Below are positions 16,149 through 25,004 of a stretch of 64,000 bases of DNA, piece after piece. The translations under genes and the position numbers were made by a program. Numbering within the stretch: the first letter of the stretch is position 1; each line of letters begins with the position of its first letter. Origin of the DNA: Granulicella sapmiensis (GTDB lineage: Bacteria > Acidobacteriota > Terriglobia > Terriglobales > Acidobacteriaceae); NCBI GenBank assembly GCA_026225395.1, contig JAMFSR010000022.1, forward strand, positions 1-64,000, in the 5' to 3' direction. Under the pieces are notes generated by a model. The model saw nothing but the letters and a program-made list of their open reading frames with translations, was not told where the DNA came from and searched no databases.

Positions 16149-17138
16149 TTAGATCGCTTCGACCTTGCTGTACCAGGGTGTCGCGGCTTTGAGCGCTTCG
16201 TTGACGTTGCTGATGTTTTCGACACCGACAGTTTCGAGCCACTTGCGGAAGGCTTCGCGGCCCTGCTTGGCGTAGATCGGAATGCCGTCCTTCCAGGTGG
16301 CGCGGCCGCAGAGTACGCCGTTGAAGGCAGCGCCGGATTCGCCCGCGAGCTCGAGGGTTTCGATGAAGACTGGGTTCGAAACGCCGGCCGAAAGGTAGAT
16401 GAACGGCTTCTCGGTGATCTTGGCCTGGTCGCGGAAGTGCTGGAGCGCTTCTTCGCGCGTGTAAGCAGCCTCGCCCTTGAAGGACTTGGTGCCGGCGACG
16501 AACTCCATCACGATGGGGACTTCGACCTTCAGTACGTCTACGCCGTAGCGGTCCTTGGAGAACTCTTCCATGGCGCCGGCGACGATCGACGGCTTCTTGA
16601 GTGCGTATTCGACGGTTTTTTCGTCTTTGCCTTCGGCGTCGTAGCCGACGAATTCGAGAAAGAACGGGATGTCGTGATAACGGCACTCGTCGCCGATGCG
16701 CTCGATCCAGGCGTGCTTCAGATCGTTGACGGCAGGGGCTTCGAAAGGCGTGTAGTAGAGCAGGATCTTGATGCAGTCGGCGCCGGCTTCTTTCAGGCGG
16801 CGGACGCTCCAAAGGTCGAGCAGGTCGGGCAGGCGACCGGGGGTGTTGGAGTCGTAGCCGGTCTTCTCGTAGGCCAGGAGCAGACCCTTGCCATTGCGCT
16901 TGTGGGAAGCCGGCAGGCCGTACTCGGGGTCGAGCAGGATGGCGGAGGCGTAGCGTGTGAGGACTTCGGTGACTTCTTCCTTGAACACCTCAAGATCGTG
17001 TCCGCTGGCGACCGCGCCGCGCTCTTTAGCGAGCGATTTCTGGAGAGAACCGCGTTGATCCATGGCGGCGGCGGCAATCACTCCGCGCTCATTGGACACA
17101 GCTTTTAGGCCAGCAAGTTTTCCGGGGGTAAGCTTCAT
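16149..17138 (-). CDS. lacD: Tagatose-1,6-bisphosphate aldolase (LacD family)
   Basis: This 329-residue class I-type aldolase starts M-K-L-T-P-G-K-L and has A-M-D-Q-R-G-S-L-Q-K near residue 25, characteristic of LacD. The Schiff-base lysine is expected in V-L-K-V-E-V-P-I (about 205). LacD cleaves tagatose-1,6-bisphosphate to dihydroxyacetone phosphate and glyceraldehyde-3-phosphate, and some homologues act on fructose-1,6-bisphosphate. No lac/gat neighbours are present, so a general ketose-bisphosphate role is equally likely. The leader carries two overlapping, mutually exclusive hairpins. Confidence 0.88.
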   Translation of the reverse strand: MKLTPGKLAGLKAVSNERGVIAAAAMDQRGSLQKSLAKERGAVASGHDLEVFKEEVTEVLTRYASAILLDPEYGLPASHKRNGKGLLLAYEKTGYDSNTPGRLPDLLDLWSVRRLKEAGADCIKILLYYTPFEAPAVNDLKHAWIERIGDECRYHDIPFFLEFVGYDAEGKDEKTVEYALKKPSIVAGAMEEFSKDRYGVDVLKVEVPIVMEFVAGTKSFKGEAAYTREEALQHFRDQAKITEKPFIYLSAGVSNPVFIETLELAGESGAAFNGVLCGRATWKDGIPIYAKQGREAFRKWLETVGVENISNVNEALKAATPWYSKVEAI

Positions 17139-17223
17139 CTTCCTCGTCTCCTCCTGATGTTTTGCCCGCGTTTCGACGGGTCTTCAGGCTGCGATTGTAC
17201 ACAGCGGGAGATAGAGAACGACA

Positions 17224-17267
17224 GTGCGGCTGCGCGATAGCCGCACGATACGCGCGACTATCGCGCA
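17224..17267 (-). promoter_or_regulatory. Overlapping alternative hairpins in the lacD leader
   Basis: Two perfect stems share bases. TGCGCGATAG (17231-17240) pairs with CTATCGCGCA (17258-17267), while GTGCGGCT (17224-17231) pairs with AGCCGCAC (17239-17246). They cannot both form. They lie between the receiver-like gene and lacD, about 86-129 nt upstream of the lacD ATG on the minus strand. An attenuator-like switch is possible; a simple read-through barrier after 17295-17810 is the alternative. Confidence 0.45.
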
Positions 17268-17294
17268 GAAGACAAGTCGGTCCAGACGGTTGGT

Positions 17295-17810
17295 TCAAGC
17301 GCACAGGCGGTTGCGCAGATCGTCCGCCAATTCCACCAGGTGGCGCAGCTTGGCGGAGTGAGCCGGCTGGGCTTCGCGGAGCGCAAGCTGCGATTCCAGC
17401 AGTAGCCCGGTCAGCGATGCTTTCAGTTCGTTCTGTAGCGAGATGGTGGCGGCCTGGCGAGCCTGCGCCTGGTCGTGCGCGCGGCGGATCAGCGCCGCAC
17501 GCACCTGGCGCAGCACGCGCTGGGCATTGGTGATGGCAAAGTTGAGTTCCAGCACCGGAGCAGTGAGTGCCTTCTGGTAGAGGATCTCGGCTGTGCCTGG
17601 ATCAGCAGTTGCAAGGCCCTCTTCGAGCAGCAGCAGAGAGTACTCATTGCGGCGAAGCGCGGCCATTCCGGCGCGGCGGTTGGGAGCGATTTCGACCACG
17701 AGATCGAGCTCGCGCTGAAGGACCTCGGCGACCGCGAGTGCGGCGTTGACCTCGGCAATGATCAGGATGGGATGACGCATGATGCAAATCTCCTCTGTGC
17801 ATTGGGACAA
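17295..17810 (-). CDS. Degenerate receiver protein with C-terminal helical domain
   Basis: This 171-residue protein has an N-terminal half (1-105) that follows a receiver fold (I-L-I-I-A-E-V-N, then Y-S-L-L-L-L-E-E, then A-P-V-L-E-L-N) but lacks the phosphoacceptor Asp; Glu-Glu occupies that place. The C-terminal half is helical (L-Q-N-E-L-K-A-S-L-T-G-L-L-L-E-S and L-V-E-L-A-D-D-L-R), like a dimerisation/phosphotransfer helix pair without a catalytic His. It is 55 nt downstream of the NtrC-type regulator and probably works with it. Confidence 0.6.
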   Translation of the reverse strand: MSQCTEEICIMRHPILIIAEVNAALAVAEVLQRELDLVVEIAPNRRAGMAALRRNEYSLLLLEEGLATADPGTAEILYQKALTAPVLELNFAITNAQRVLRQVRAALIRRAHDQAQARQAATISLQNELKASLTGLLLESQLALREAQPAHSAKLRHLVELADDLRNRLCA

Positions 17811-17865
17811 GGAAGAGAACAGAGAACAGGGAATAGGAATGAGGGACGGGAGAGCTGTCCCCTGG

Positions 17866-19383
17866 CTATCCGTTTTCGTCGATGCCGTACTCCTTCAGTT
17901 TTCGATACAGCGTGGTTTTGCCAATGCCCAGCAGGCGTGCGGCCATGAGTTTGTCGCCCTTGAGCTGGCGGATGGTCGAGAGAATAGCTTGCTTTTCCAG
18001 CGCCGCGATGGAGGTGACCCCGTGGTCGGGTATGGGCTGCGTGCGGCCCGATTCGGCGACAGCTTGCTGTTCGATGTGATGGCGGTGGTCCTGCAATTGC
18101 GTTGGGAAGTCGGCCATGTGCAGCACGGGGCCGCTGGAAAGCGCGCAGGCGCGTTCGATGGCGTGCTCAAGCTCGCGCACATTGCCCGGCCAGTCATACT
18201 CGGCCATCAGGCGTAGGGTTTCGTCGGCAAAGGTGTAGGCGAGACCGTTTTCCCGTCGCATCCGCTCGAGCACATGCGTGGCCAACAGCGGGATATCGCT
18301 CTTGCGTTCGCGCAGCGGCGGAATCCTGATGTTGACCACGTTCAGCCGGAAGTAAAGGTCCTTACGGAAACGTCCGCTGGCGACCATGGCGGTGAGGTCG
18401 CGATTGGTTGCGGCCAAAACGCGTGCCGAAATGGGAACGGCCTGCGTAGCGCCGACGGGGCGTATCTCCTTTTCCTGCAGCGCGCGCAAGAGCTTGGCCT
18501 GAAGGTCAAGCGGTAGCTCGCCGATCTCGTCCAGAAAGACGGTGCCTCCTTCGGCGGCAGCCAGCAGGCCGGTCTTCGAACGGTTGGCCCCGGTGAATGC
18601 GCCCTTCACATGCCCGAAGAGCTCGCTTTCGATCAGCGTGGGGACAAGCGAGCCGCAATCGACCGGGATAAACGGCCTTCCAGCGTTGGGTCCGTTGGCG
18701 TGGATCGAGCGCGCGACCAACTCCTTTCCCGTTCCGGACTCACCCAGGATGAGGACCGGATGCGAGCTGGAGGCGACCTTGGAGAGGATGCGGTAGAGCT
18801 TTTCCATCGACGGCGCGCGGCCGATCAGGTTGCCCATGCCGGTCCCGGTGCGCAGGCGGTCGCGCAACGCACGGGATTCGCGGTCGAAGGCGCGGCGCTG
18901 CGCGGAGCGCTCGAGTACTGTGGTCAGCTCTTCGAGCGAAAAGGGCTTGGTCAGGTAGTCTCCGGCGCCCAGCCGCATGGCCTCCACCGCGGAGTTGACG
19001 GTGGCAAAGGCGGTCATTACCACAACGACCGTTTCAGGATAGCGCCCGCGAATCTCTTCCAGCAGCACCAGGCCGCTCCCGCTGGGCAGCTTGAGGTCTA
19101 GCAGCATCAGGTCGATGGATTGTCGCGCCAGGATGGAGCGCGCGGCGGGTAGCGACTCCGCTACCAGAGTGACAAGTCCCATACCAGCTGCAATTTCGGC
19201 GCAGGCTTTGCGGATGGTCGCGTCTTCGTCCACGACCAGTACGTGTAACGGAGAGCGGCGTTCCAGGTCGGGGCTCGCGCCTTCAGACGTGCCAAGCGAG
19301 CGGCTCGCCGGAGCCGATCGAAAGTCATGCGTGCGATGGAGAATATGCGGCCCGGCCGCTTTGGCGCCTAGCACTGGCACCAA
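17866..19383 (-). CDS. NtrC-family sigma-54-dependent response regulator
   Basis: This protein of up to 505 residues has a receiver domain (about 46-160) with V-D-E-D acidic pocket (51-54), phosphoacceptor Asp96 in L-L-D-L-K-L-P, and K147 in T-K-P-F. The AAA+ domain has Walker A G-E-S-G-T-G-K-E (214-221), the sigma-54 contact loop G-A-F-T-G-A (261-266) and Walker B V-F-L-D-E-I-G-E-L (282-290). A Fis-type HTH is at the C-terminus. It should activate sigma-54 promoters on phosphorylation. The start is uncertain: GTG at 19383 gives a 45-residue N-terminal leader without homology. No cognate kinase is adjacent. Confidence 0.9.
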   Translation of the reverse strand: MVPVLGAKAAGPHILHRTHDFRSAPASRSLGTSEGASPDLERRSPLHVLVVDEDATIRKACAEIAAGMGLVTLVAESLPAARSILARQSIDLMLLDLKLPSGSGLVLLEEIRGRYPETVVVVMTAFATVNSAVEAMRLGAGDYLTKPFSLEELTTVLERSAQRRAFDRESRALRDRLRTGTGMGNLIGRAPSMEKLYRILSKVASSSHPVLILGESGTGKELVARSIHANGPNAGRPFIPVDCGSLVPTLIESELFGHVKGAFTGANRSKTGLLAAAEGGTVFLDEIGELPLDLQAKLLRALQEKEIRPVGATQAVPISARVLAATNRDLTAMVASGRFRKDLYFRLNVVNIRIPPLRERKSDIPLLATHVLERMRRENGLAYTFADETLRLMAEYDWPGNVRELEHAIERACALSSGPVLHMADFPTQLQDHRHHIEQQAVAESGRTQPIPDHGVTSIAALEKQAILSTIRQLKGDKLMAARLLGIGKTTLYRKLKEYGIDENG

Positions 19384-19945
19384 CGTTCTTTCTGAACGAG
19401 ACGAATCCCGATGCGAGCGGCGCTAACCCTCGATAAGTGCTCGGAACTGCGAAGGTGGCGACGGGGTGAGTCGACGGACTGGCTGCGTCTTGGAGTCCTT
19501 GCGGCGTTACTGCTCGGCATAGTTGCCTGCATGGGGGCGTGCTCCGGATTGTGTTTTGCTGCGCTACTTCGGGTTATTGGTAATCACGTTGAGTGCCAAA
19601 GTGGAATGCCATCGTAAGACTATGAAAATGAAAGTCTAATCAATGAAGGTGTAGCAGAACGGCAACGAACGCATCCGCCCAAAATGGGACGGCAAACTTT
19701 TCCCTGCTCCAGATAAGTCTCTGCAGCATAAGGGTCTTACCACTAGTTCCATAACAGGACAAAATTTCCCGTTATGGTCCGGGTTCCTGCGGAGTTTGAA
19801 CGATTATTACGCACGGCGGCTTGGAACGGACTTCTGAGATGTTGAAAAGTTCCTTGCCGGGACTATTTTGATCGAACCACGCCTTCTTTGGGAAGAAGTG
19901 GCACCAAAAAGGGAACGACGCCGCCTGTCTATAGAATGGGCTTCC
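19384..19945. other. Intergenic region with an inverted repeat, no supported gene
   Basis: Between the NtrC-type gene and rph no convincing gene is seen; a 68-codon open frame at 19411-19617 has a hydrophobic stretch but no ribosome-binding site or homology I recognise. At 19749-19777 a perfect 7-bp inverted repeat CCATAAC/GTTATGG with a 15-nt spacer may be a regulator site for rph or a hairpin. Confidence 0.4.
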
Positions 19946-20689
19946 ATGAGTGATGTAGAAGAGTTGTTTCGAAGTAGTGGCCGCGCGGCTGACGAAGCCC
20001 GGGTGTTGCGGCTGACGCCGGGGTTTGTGGCGATGGCTGAGGGTTCGGTGTTGATTGAGGTGGGGCACACGCGGGTGTTGTGCAATGCGAGCGTGACCGA
20101 CGGTGTTCCCGGATGGATGCGGAACTCGGGCCGCGGCTGGGTGACGGCCGAGTATGGCATGTTGCCCCGGGCGACGCTGACGCGCTCGCCGCGGGAAGCC
20201 GAGAAGGGCAAGATCGGGGGCCGTACGCATGAGATACAGCGTCTCATCGGACGCAGCCTGCGGTCTGTCGTTGACATGACTTTACTGGGAGAACGCACCG
20301 TAATTCTCGACTGCGATGTGCTGCAGGCCGATGGTGGAACCCGTACGGCGGCGATTACGGGAGCATGCACGGCGTTGGCGCTGGCTTTGAACAAGTTGGT
20401 AACGGCGGGCTCGCTGAAGGCTTCGCCGATGAAGCAGATGGTGGCCGCGACGAGCGTGGGCATTGTGGACGGTCGGGTGCTGCTCGATCTGGAGTACCAG
20501 GAGGACTCGCGCGCTGAGGTCGACATGAATGTGGTGATGACCGCCGATGGGGGCTTCGTCGAGACGCAGGCGACGGCTGAGAAGGGCAACTACTCCCGCG
20601 CCCAGCTGAATGAGATGTTGGATGTGGCAGAAAAGGGTATACGCGAGCTACTGGCGGCGCAGAAGGCCTGCCTGGAAGGTGTGAAATGA
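19946..20689 (+). CDS. rph: Ribonuclease PH
   Basis: This 247-residue phosphorolytic exoribonuclease trims tRNA 3' ends. Motifs include [42 protein letters not shown] and [20 protein letters not shown] at 19946 gives the normal family length (about 240); the longer frame upstream is not conserved. The stop codon overlaps the next gene's ATG (ATGA), so the two are coupled. Confidence 0.95.
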   Translation: MSDVEELFRSSGRAADEARVLRLTPGFVAMAEGSVLIEVGHTRVLCNASVTDGVPGWMRNSGRGWVTAEYGMLPRATLTRSPREAEKGKIGGRTHEIQRLIGRSLRSVVDMTLLGERTVILDCDVLQADGGTRTAAITGACTALALALNKLVTAGSLKASPMKQMVAATSVGIVDGRVLLDLEYQEDSRAEVDMNVVMTADGGFVETQATAEKGNYSRAQLNEMLDVAEKGIRELLAAQKACLEGVK

Positions 20690-21048
20690 AAAAAGGCTTT
20701 GCAGTTGTTGTTCTTCTCCTGTGCAGCTCCTGTGTGCTGTTGGCGCAGAAGCAGCGGTATTCGCAGTCGTCCAAGTCGGCAGAGGCGTTGCAGTATCCAT
20801 TGATTGTGCATGTGGCGCATGCACGGCTGATGGGCCAGCCGGTTTCGGTGCTGCATCTGGATGCGGTAATCGATGGCAAGACGGTCGAGCTGGAGGCGGG
20901 AGCCACGTCGCTGCTGCATATTGGCGAGTATCAGGCGCGCCTTTTGAAGGATGATGAAGGGAAGTCGGGTTGGTTCAGCAAGAGCTATGAGCTGCTCTTT
21001 ACGGATGGAACGAAGGTCGTCTTCTCCGAGGTTGCCGAATCGGAGTGA
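20686..21048 (+). CDS. Small secreted protein, unknown function, coupled to rph
   Basis: This 120-residue protein has a signal peptide (residues 1-20; C-S-S-C before cleavage could be a lipobox-like site, though spacing is imperfect). The mature part is beta-rich ([10 protein letters not shown], then [10 protein letters not shown], then Y-E-L-L-F-T-D-G-T). I do not recognise the family. The ATG overlaps the rph stop by 4 nt, so it is translated from the same mRNA. Exported and probably lineage-specific. Confidence 0.7.
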   Translation: MKKGFAVVVLLLCSSCVLLAQKQRYSQSSKSAEALQYPLIVHVAHARLMGQPVSVLHLDAVIDGKTVELEAGATSLLHIGEYQARLLKDDEGKSGWFSKSYELLFTDGTKVVFSEVAESE

Positions 21049-21087
21049 CGCTTTTCTCAAAGACAACAGAAGTTGTGGAGGGGAACG

Positions 21088-21360
21088 ATGGCATGTCATC
21101 ACTTTGAAGGCTTGAAGAAGGTTCCGGGCGCCGCGGCGAGCTATGCCAAAGGCTGCGAAGAGTGCGTGAAGATCGGCGGCACATGGGTGCATCTGCGCGA
21201 GTGCCTGAACTGCGGGCATGTGGGTTGCTGCGACTCTTCGCCGCACCGCCATGCGACCGCGCACTTCCATGAGACCAAGCACCCGGTGATGCGTTCGGTT
21301 GAGCCGGGCGAAAGCTGGGGCTACTGTTACGTGGACAACGTGATGGTTGATCTGGAGTAA
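21088..21360 (+). CDS. UBP-type zinc finger protein
   Basis: This 90-residue protein has the UBP zinc-finger pattern: C-H-H near the start, C-E-E-C, a W-V-H-L-R-E-C-L-N-C-G-H-V-G-C-C core, then H-A-T-A-H-F-H-E-T-K-H. In eukaryotes the domain binds ubiquitin C-termini; bacterial stand-alone versions are common and of unknown role. ATG at 21088 follows GGAGGGG by 4 nt. Confidence 0.87.
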   Translation: MACHHFEGLKKVPGAAASYAKGCEECVKIGGTWVHLRECLNCGHVGCCDSSPHRHATAHFHETKHPVMRSVEPGESWGYCYVDNVMVDLE

Positions 21361-21419
21361 GGCAACCCACAGGATTCAGAGGACACACTGCTATCCTGAG
21401 CGAGTTGGATGGAGGATTT

Positions 21420-21647
21420 ATGGCAGACGAAGCGGTTCATATTACGGTGCGGCCCAATGGCCCATTGCGGGTTGAGGGTCATATTGTGCTGAAGGATGCC
21501 GATGGCATGGAGTGGGACCTGACGGGTAAGCCGGCGATCAGTCTTTGCCGCTGCGGTTTAAGCGAGAAGCGGCCGTTCTGCGATGGCGCTCACTCTCGGC
21601 AGGGGTGGCAGGGTGCGGATAGCCCTGGGAACCTGACGGGTAAATAG
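21420..21647 (+). CDS. CDGSH-type iron-sulfur protein
   Basis: This 75-residue protein carries the CDGSH cluster motif C-R-C-G-L-S-E-K-R-P-F-C-D-G-A-H (three Cys and one His) that binds a redox-active, labile 2Fe-2S cluster. Upstream strands R-P-N-G-P-L-R-V-E-G fit the bacterial stand-alone form. GGAGG stands 4 nt before the ATG. It lies 59 nt after the UBP gene, and the next gene's start region directly abuts its stop, so a small operon is likely. Confidence 0.9.
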   Translation: MADEAVHITVRPNGPLRVEGHIVLKDADGMEWDLTGKPAISLCRCGLSEKRPFCDGAHSRQGWQGADSPGNLTGK

Positions 21648-21662
21648 GTGCGGAGGGCAAGG

Positions 21663-23549
21663 GTGGGCTATGGGAAAGCTGTGTTTGGCTTAGTGTTCTG
21701 CGCGTGCCTGTCGATGGCAGGTGCGCAGGCGCCCATGGTTCGTCCTGTACCCGATTACGTGCGTTCGGAGGCGATAATTCCGATGCGCGACGGCGCAAAA
21801 CTGCATACCGTGATCCTGCGTCCGGCCGGCAGTGAAAGCTTCGGCGAGAAGCTGCCGTTCCTGATGCAACGCACGCCCTATGGTGTGGATGAAATCACGG
21901 CAAGGATGATTGCCGGCGTGAAGCCCGAACTCACTGCCAGCGGCTACATCTTCGTCTACCAGGACATCCGCGGACGGTATGAGTCTGAAGGCCAGTTTGT
22001 GATGAACCGGCCAATGGTGAAGCACGCGTCGAAGAAGGATATCGACGAGACGACCGACACCAGCGACACGATCGACTGGCTGCTGAAGCACGAGAAGAAC
22101 AACAACGGCAAAGTCGGGGTGCTGGGGGTGAGCTATCCGGGGTTTCTGGCGATCATGGCGGGCATCGACGCCAATCCTGCGGTGAAGGCCATCAGCCCGC
22201 AGGCGCCGATGACCAACATCTGGCTAGGGGACGACTTCTTTCACAACGGAGCCTTCCGCGAGACCTACGGCTTCGACTATGTGCAGCAGCTGGAGGCGCA
22301 GAAGAACGACGTCCGCGCCGACTCCAAGGAAGATCAGTACACATTTTTTCTCGAGCACACGAACTTTGAAGGCGCGGCCAAGGCTGCGGGCGTAACGCAG
22401 CTGCCTACGGCGAAGCACTTCCTCGCTGAACCGGAGTATGCGAAGTTCTGGCAGGATATGGCCGTCGAGCCGCATTTGAACAAGTCCGAGGTTCCTACAC
22501 TGGAGGTGGGTGGCTACTGGGACCAGGAAGACATGTGGGGTACGCAGGCGGAGTATGCCGCGCTGCGTCCGCATGAAAATCCCAACGACCCCCTGCACAA
22601 AGTCTTTATGGTGCTGGGTCCGTGGAACCACGGCGAATGGGCACACTCCGCTGCGGAGAGCCTCACAAGCGCGTACGGCAAACTGGAGTTTGGCGGACAG
22701 AAGACCGGCGACTACTACCGTGCGACCTTTGAATTTCCTTTCTTCGAACTGTATCTGAAGGGACGGCCGGGATTCGATTTGCAGGATACGGCGAGTTTCC
22801 GCACGGGCGAGAATAAGTGGCATCGCTATGCGATCTGGCCGCCGGTAGAAGGTTTTCACGCCACGCGCGCCTATCTTGAGCAAAATAAGACGCTGAGCTT
22901 CCATGATCCCAAGGGCGACTACAACGTGAAGGCCGCCTCGTATGTCGCCGATCCTGCCGACCCGATTCCGTACCGGCACCGCCCGGTGCAGTCCACCTAT
23001 GGCGACAAGAGCCAATGGCGGCCGTGGCTGGTGGAAGATCAGCGGTTCGTCAGCGGTCGCAAGGACCTGGCGAACTTTTCAACGCCTATGCTGACGGGCG
23101 ATCTGACGGTTACGGGCGATGTGAAGGCGGACCTTTTTGCGACAACCACGGGCAGCGACGGTGACTGGGTGATGAAGCTGATCGACGTCTATCCGGACGA
23201 CGCGCCGGATGGGCAGGCCGGTTACCAGTTGATGGTGGCCGAAGAGATTTTACGTGGCCGATATCGCCACAGCTTTACCGTTCCTGAGCCGGTGAAGCCG
23301 GGTGAGGTGAACGAGTATAAGTGGAGCCTGCACGGGGTGGATCATACGTTCTTGAAGGGGCACCGGATGATGGTCGAGGTGCAGTCGAGTTGGTTTCCGC
23401 TCTACGACCGCAATCCGCAGACCTATGTCCCTAATATCATGACGGCTCCGTCATCTGCGTATCAACCGGAGACGGTCACGATCTTCGGTTCGGCAAAGTA
23501 CCCGTCGCATCTGGATTTACCGCTGGCTGACGAGCCCGTTTTGCCCTAG
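21663..23549 (+). CDS. Secreted CocE/NonD-type alpha/beta hydrolase (X-Pro peptidase S15 family)
   Basis: This roughly 628-residue protein has a signal peptide (ending A-G-A). The catalytic Ser lies in G-V-S-Y-P-G-F, the Asp is expected in G-Y-W-D-Q-E-D and the His in G-P-W-N-H-G-E-W. A C-terminal jelly-roll (about 450-628) completes the CocE/acyl-esterase layout. Related enzymes hydrolyse cocaine esters, glutaryl-7-ACA or X-Pro peptides; substrate here is unknown. GTG at 21663 is preferred because GGAGGG lies 5 nt upstream; GTG at 21648 is the longest option. Confidence 0.88.
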   Translation: MGYGKAVFGLVFCACLSMAGAQAPMVRPVPDYVRSEAIIPMRDGAKLHTVILRPAGSESFGEKLPFLMQRTPYGVDEITARMIAGVKPELTASGYIFVYQDIRGRYESEGQFVMNRPMVKHASKKDIDETTDTSDTIDWLLKHEKNNNGKVGVLGVSYPGFLAIMAGIDANPAVKAISPQAPMTNIWLGDDFFHNGAFRETYGFDYVQQLEAQKNDVRADSKEDQYTFFLEHTNFEGAAKAAGVTQLPTAKHFLAEPEYAKFWQDMAVEPHLNKSEVPTLEVGGYWDQEDMWGTQAEYAALRPHENPNDPLHKVFMVLGPWNHGEWAHSAAESLTSAYGKLEFGGQKTGDYYRATFEFPFFELYLKGRPGFDLQDTASFRTGENKWHRYAIWPPVEGFHATRAYLEQNKTLSFHDPKGDYNVKAASYVADPADPIPYRHRPVQSTYGDKSQWRPWLVEDQRFVSGRKDLANFSTPMLTGDLTVTGDVKADLFATTTGSDGDWVMKLIDVYPDDAPDGQAGYQLMVAEEILRGRYRHSFTVPEPVKPGEVNEYKWSLHGVDHTFLKGHRMMVEVQSSWFPLYDRNPQTYVPNIMTAPSSAYQPETVTIFGSAKYPSHLDLPLADEPVLP

Positions 23550-23711
23550 AAGTTGCCGCTCAAATGCTCCGAAAAGGGGCTTTATCGCAAGACGATGTTA
23601 TTTCCTTGAAACCTTTGCCGGGCTGTCCCGTATTCTTTATGAGAGCACCTCAGCGAGACATTTTAGCGCCGTGAACGGCGAAACCGCTTTGAGGTTCAAG
23701 GAGCAGTGCGA

Positions 23712-24860
23712 ATGCGAGCCGCGTCGTTGACGAAGTCGTCGATCCTGAAAGCAAGAAATCTTGTTGTGACCAGTACGGTAGTGCTGGCTGGTGTGGCTGG
23801 TATGGCCGCGCAGACTCCGGCAGCCCCCACGGCTCCGCATGCTTCGGGCACGGTGAAGGCGACTGCCGATGGCTCGATCACTGTAACCACTGCGACGGGC
23901 GATTACACGGTGACGGTTCCCGCGACGGCGAAGATCCTGGATGTACCGCCCGGCGCCAAGGATTTGAAGTCCGCAACCCCCGGGCAGGCGAGCGACATTG
24001 CGGTGGGCGACAAGGTGATCGTGAACGGAAGCGCGGGCGATACCGGCACGACGCTGACGGCGCAGCGCGTCATCCTGATGAAAGCCGCTGCTATTGAGCA
24101 GAGCCATGCTGCCGATGAGGCTGCCTGGAAAAACGGCGGCGGTGGCATCGTGAAATCAGTAAATGCCAGTGCGGGAACGATCGTGCTTTCGAGCGGTTTG
24201 AAGACGGTCACTGTAACGGCAACGCCCGCGACCATCGTACGGCACTACTCGGGAGAGTCGGTCCGGTTTGAAGATGCGGTTGCCAGCTCACTAGGTGCTA
24301 TTCAGCCAGGAGATCAGCTGCGGATTCGCGGCACCAAGTCGGCGGACGGCAGCAGCATCCAGGCCGACGAAATTGTTGCAGGGACCTTCCGAAACTTCTC
24401 TGGATTGATCGCGTCCATTGACGGTACGGCAGGTACGGTGACGTTGAAAGATCTGACGACAAAGAAAACGGTAACGGTCGCGGTAACGCCGAACAGCGAT
24501 GTGCGGCGAGTGCCGATGCAGATGGCCAACATGATTGCTGCACGCATGAAGGCAGATAGCGCGGGCGGCGCGGCTGCGGCCCGTCCGGCTGGCGACGATG
24601 GCGCGCGGCGCGCGGGCCGAGCCGGTGCTGACCTCTCGCAGATGATTCCCCGGTTGCCGACCGAGACGCTGGGCGGCCTGAAAGCAGGCGAGGCGGTGAT
24701 GATTGTCGCCATTGCTCCCGCGGGCGATGCTGCAAAGTTGAGCGCGGTGACCCTGCTTACAGGAGTGGATCCGATCCTGACCGCGTCTCCGTCGGGAGAG
24801 ACGACGCTTTCGCCCTGGGCGATTGGCGGAGCTCCTGGCGGTGAAGGTGGCGGCATGTAG
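23712..24860 (+). CDS. Secreted DUF5666-type protein
   Basis: This 382-residue protein has a basic N-terminus and signal segment ending M-A-A-Q. The body is a series of OB-like beta modules: G-T-V-K-A-T-A-D-G-S-I-T-V, then V-G-D-K-V-I-V-N-G, then P-G-D-Q-L-R-I-R-G, typical of DUF5666. An Ala/Arg/Asp-rich linker follows near 280-310 and a Gly-rich end. Function is unknown. It lies 144 nt upstream of a TonB-dependent Oar-like receptor in the same direction. ATG at 23712 has AAGGAG 8 nt upstream; GTG at 23706 is too close to it. Confidence 0.75.
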   Translation: MRAASLTKSSILKARNLVVTSTVVLAGVAGMAAQTPAAPTAPHASGTVKATADGSITVTTATGDYTVTVPATAKILDVPPGAKDLKSATPGQASDIAVGDKVIVNGSAGDTGTTLTAQRVILMKAAAIEQSHAADEAAWKNGGGGIVKSVNASAGTIVLSSGLKTVTVTATPATIVRHYSGESVRFEDAVASSLGAIQPGDQLRIRGTKSADGSSIQADEIVAGTFRNFSGLIASIDGTAGTVTLKDLTTKKTVTVAVTPNSDVRRVPMQMANMIAARMKADSAGGAAAARPAGDDGARRAGRAGADLSQMIPRLPTETLGGLKAGEAVMIVAIAPAGDAAKLSAVTLLTGVDPILTASPSGETTLSPWAIGGAPGGEGGGM

Positions 24861-25004
24861 TTTCGCCGGCCCGCCGCTGTATGCAATTTTGAGTGTGAGC
24901 TGTATCGAGAGCCTTCGCTGCGTAAGGCGAAGAGACGTCAGAGGAAAGTTCTGTCAACAAGGCGAAAGCCTGATTAAAGAAACTGATTTTTTCGAGGAGA
25001 CTGG

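Noticed and set aside
19376..19393. Possible sigma-54 promoter (TGGCAC-N5-TTCT)
   Set aside because: The -12 half lacks the needed GC, and it lies at the start of the NtrC-type gene pointing away from it.
19411..19617. 68-codon plus-strand frame with a hydrophobic stretch
   Set aside because: No ribosome-binding site and no recognisable family; left unannotated.
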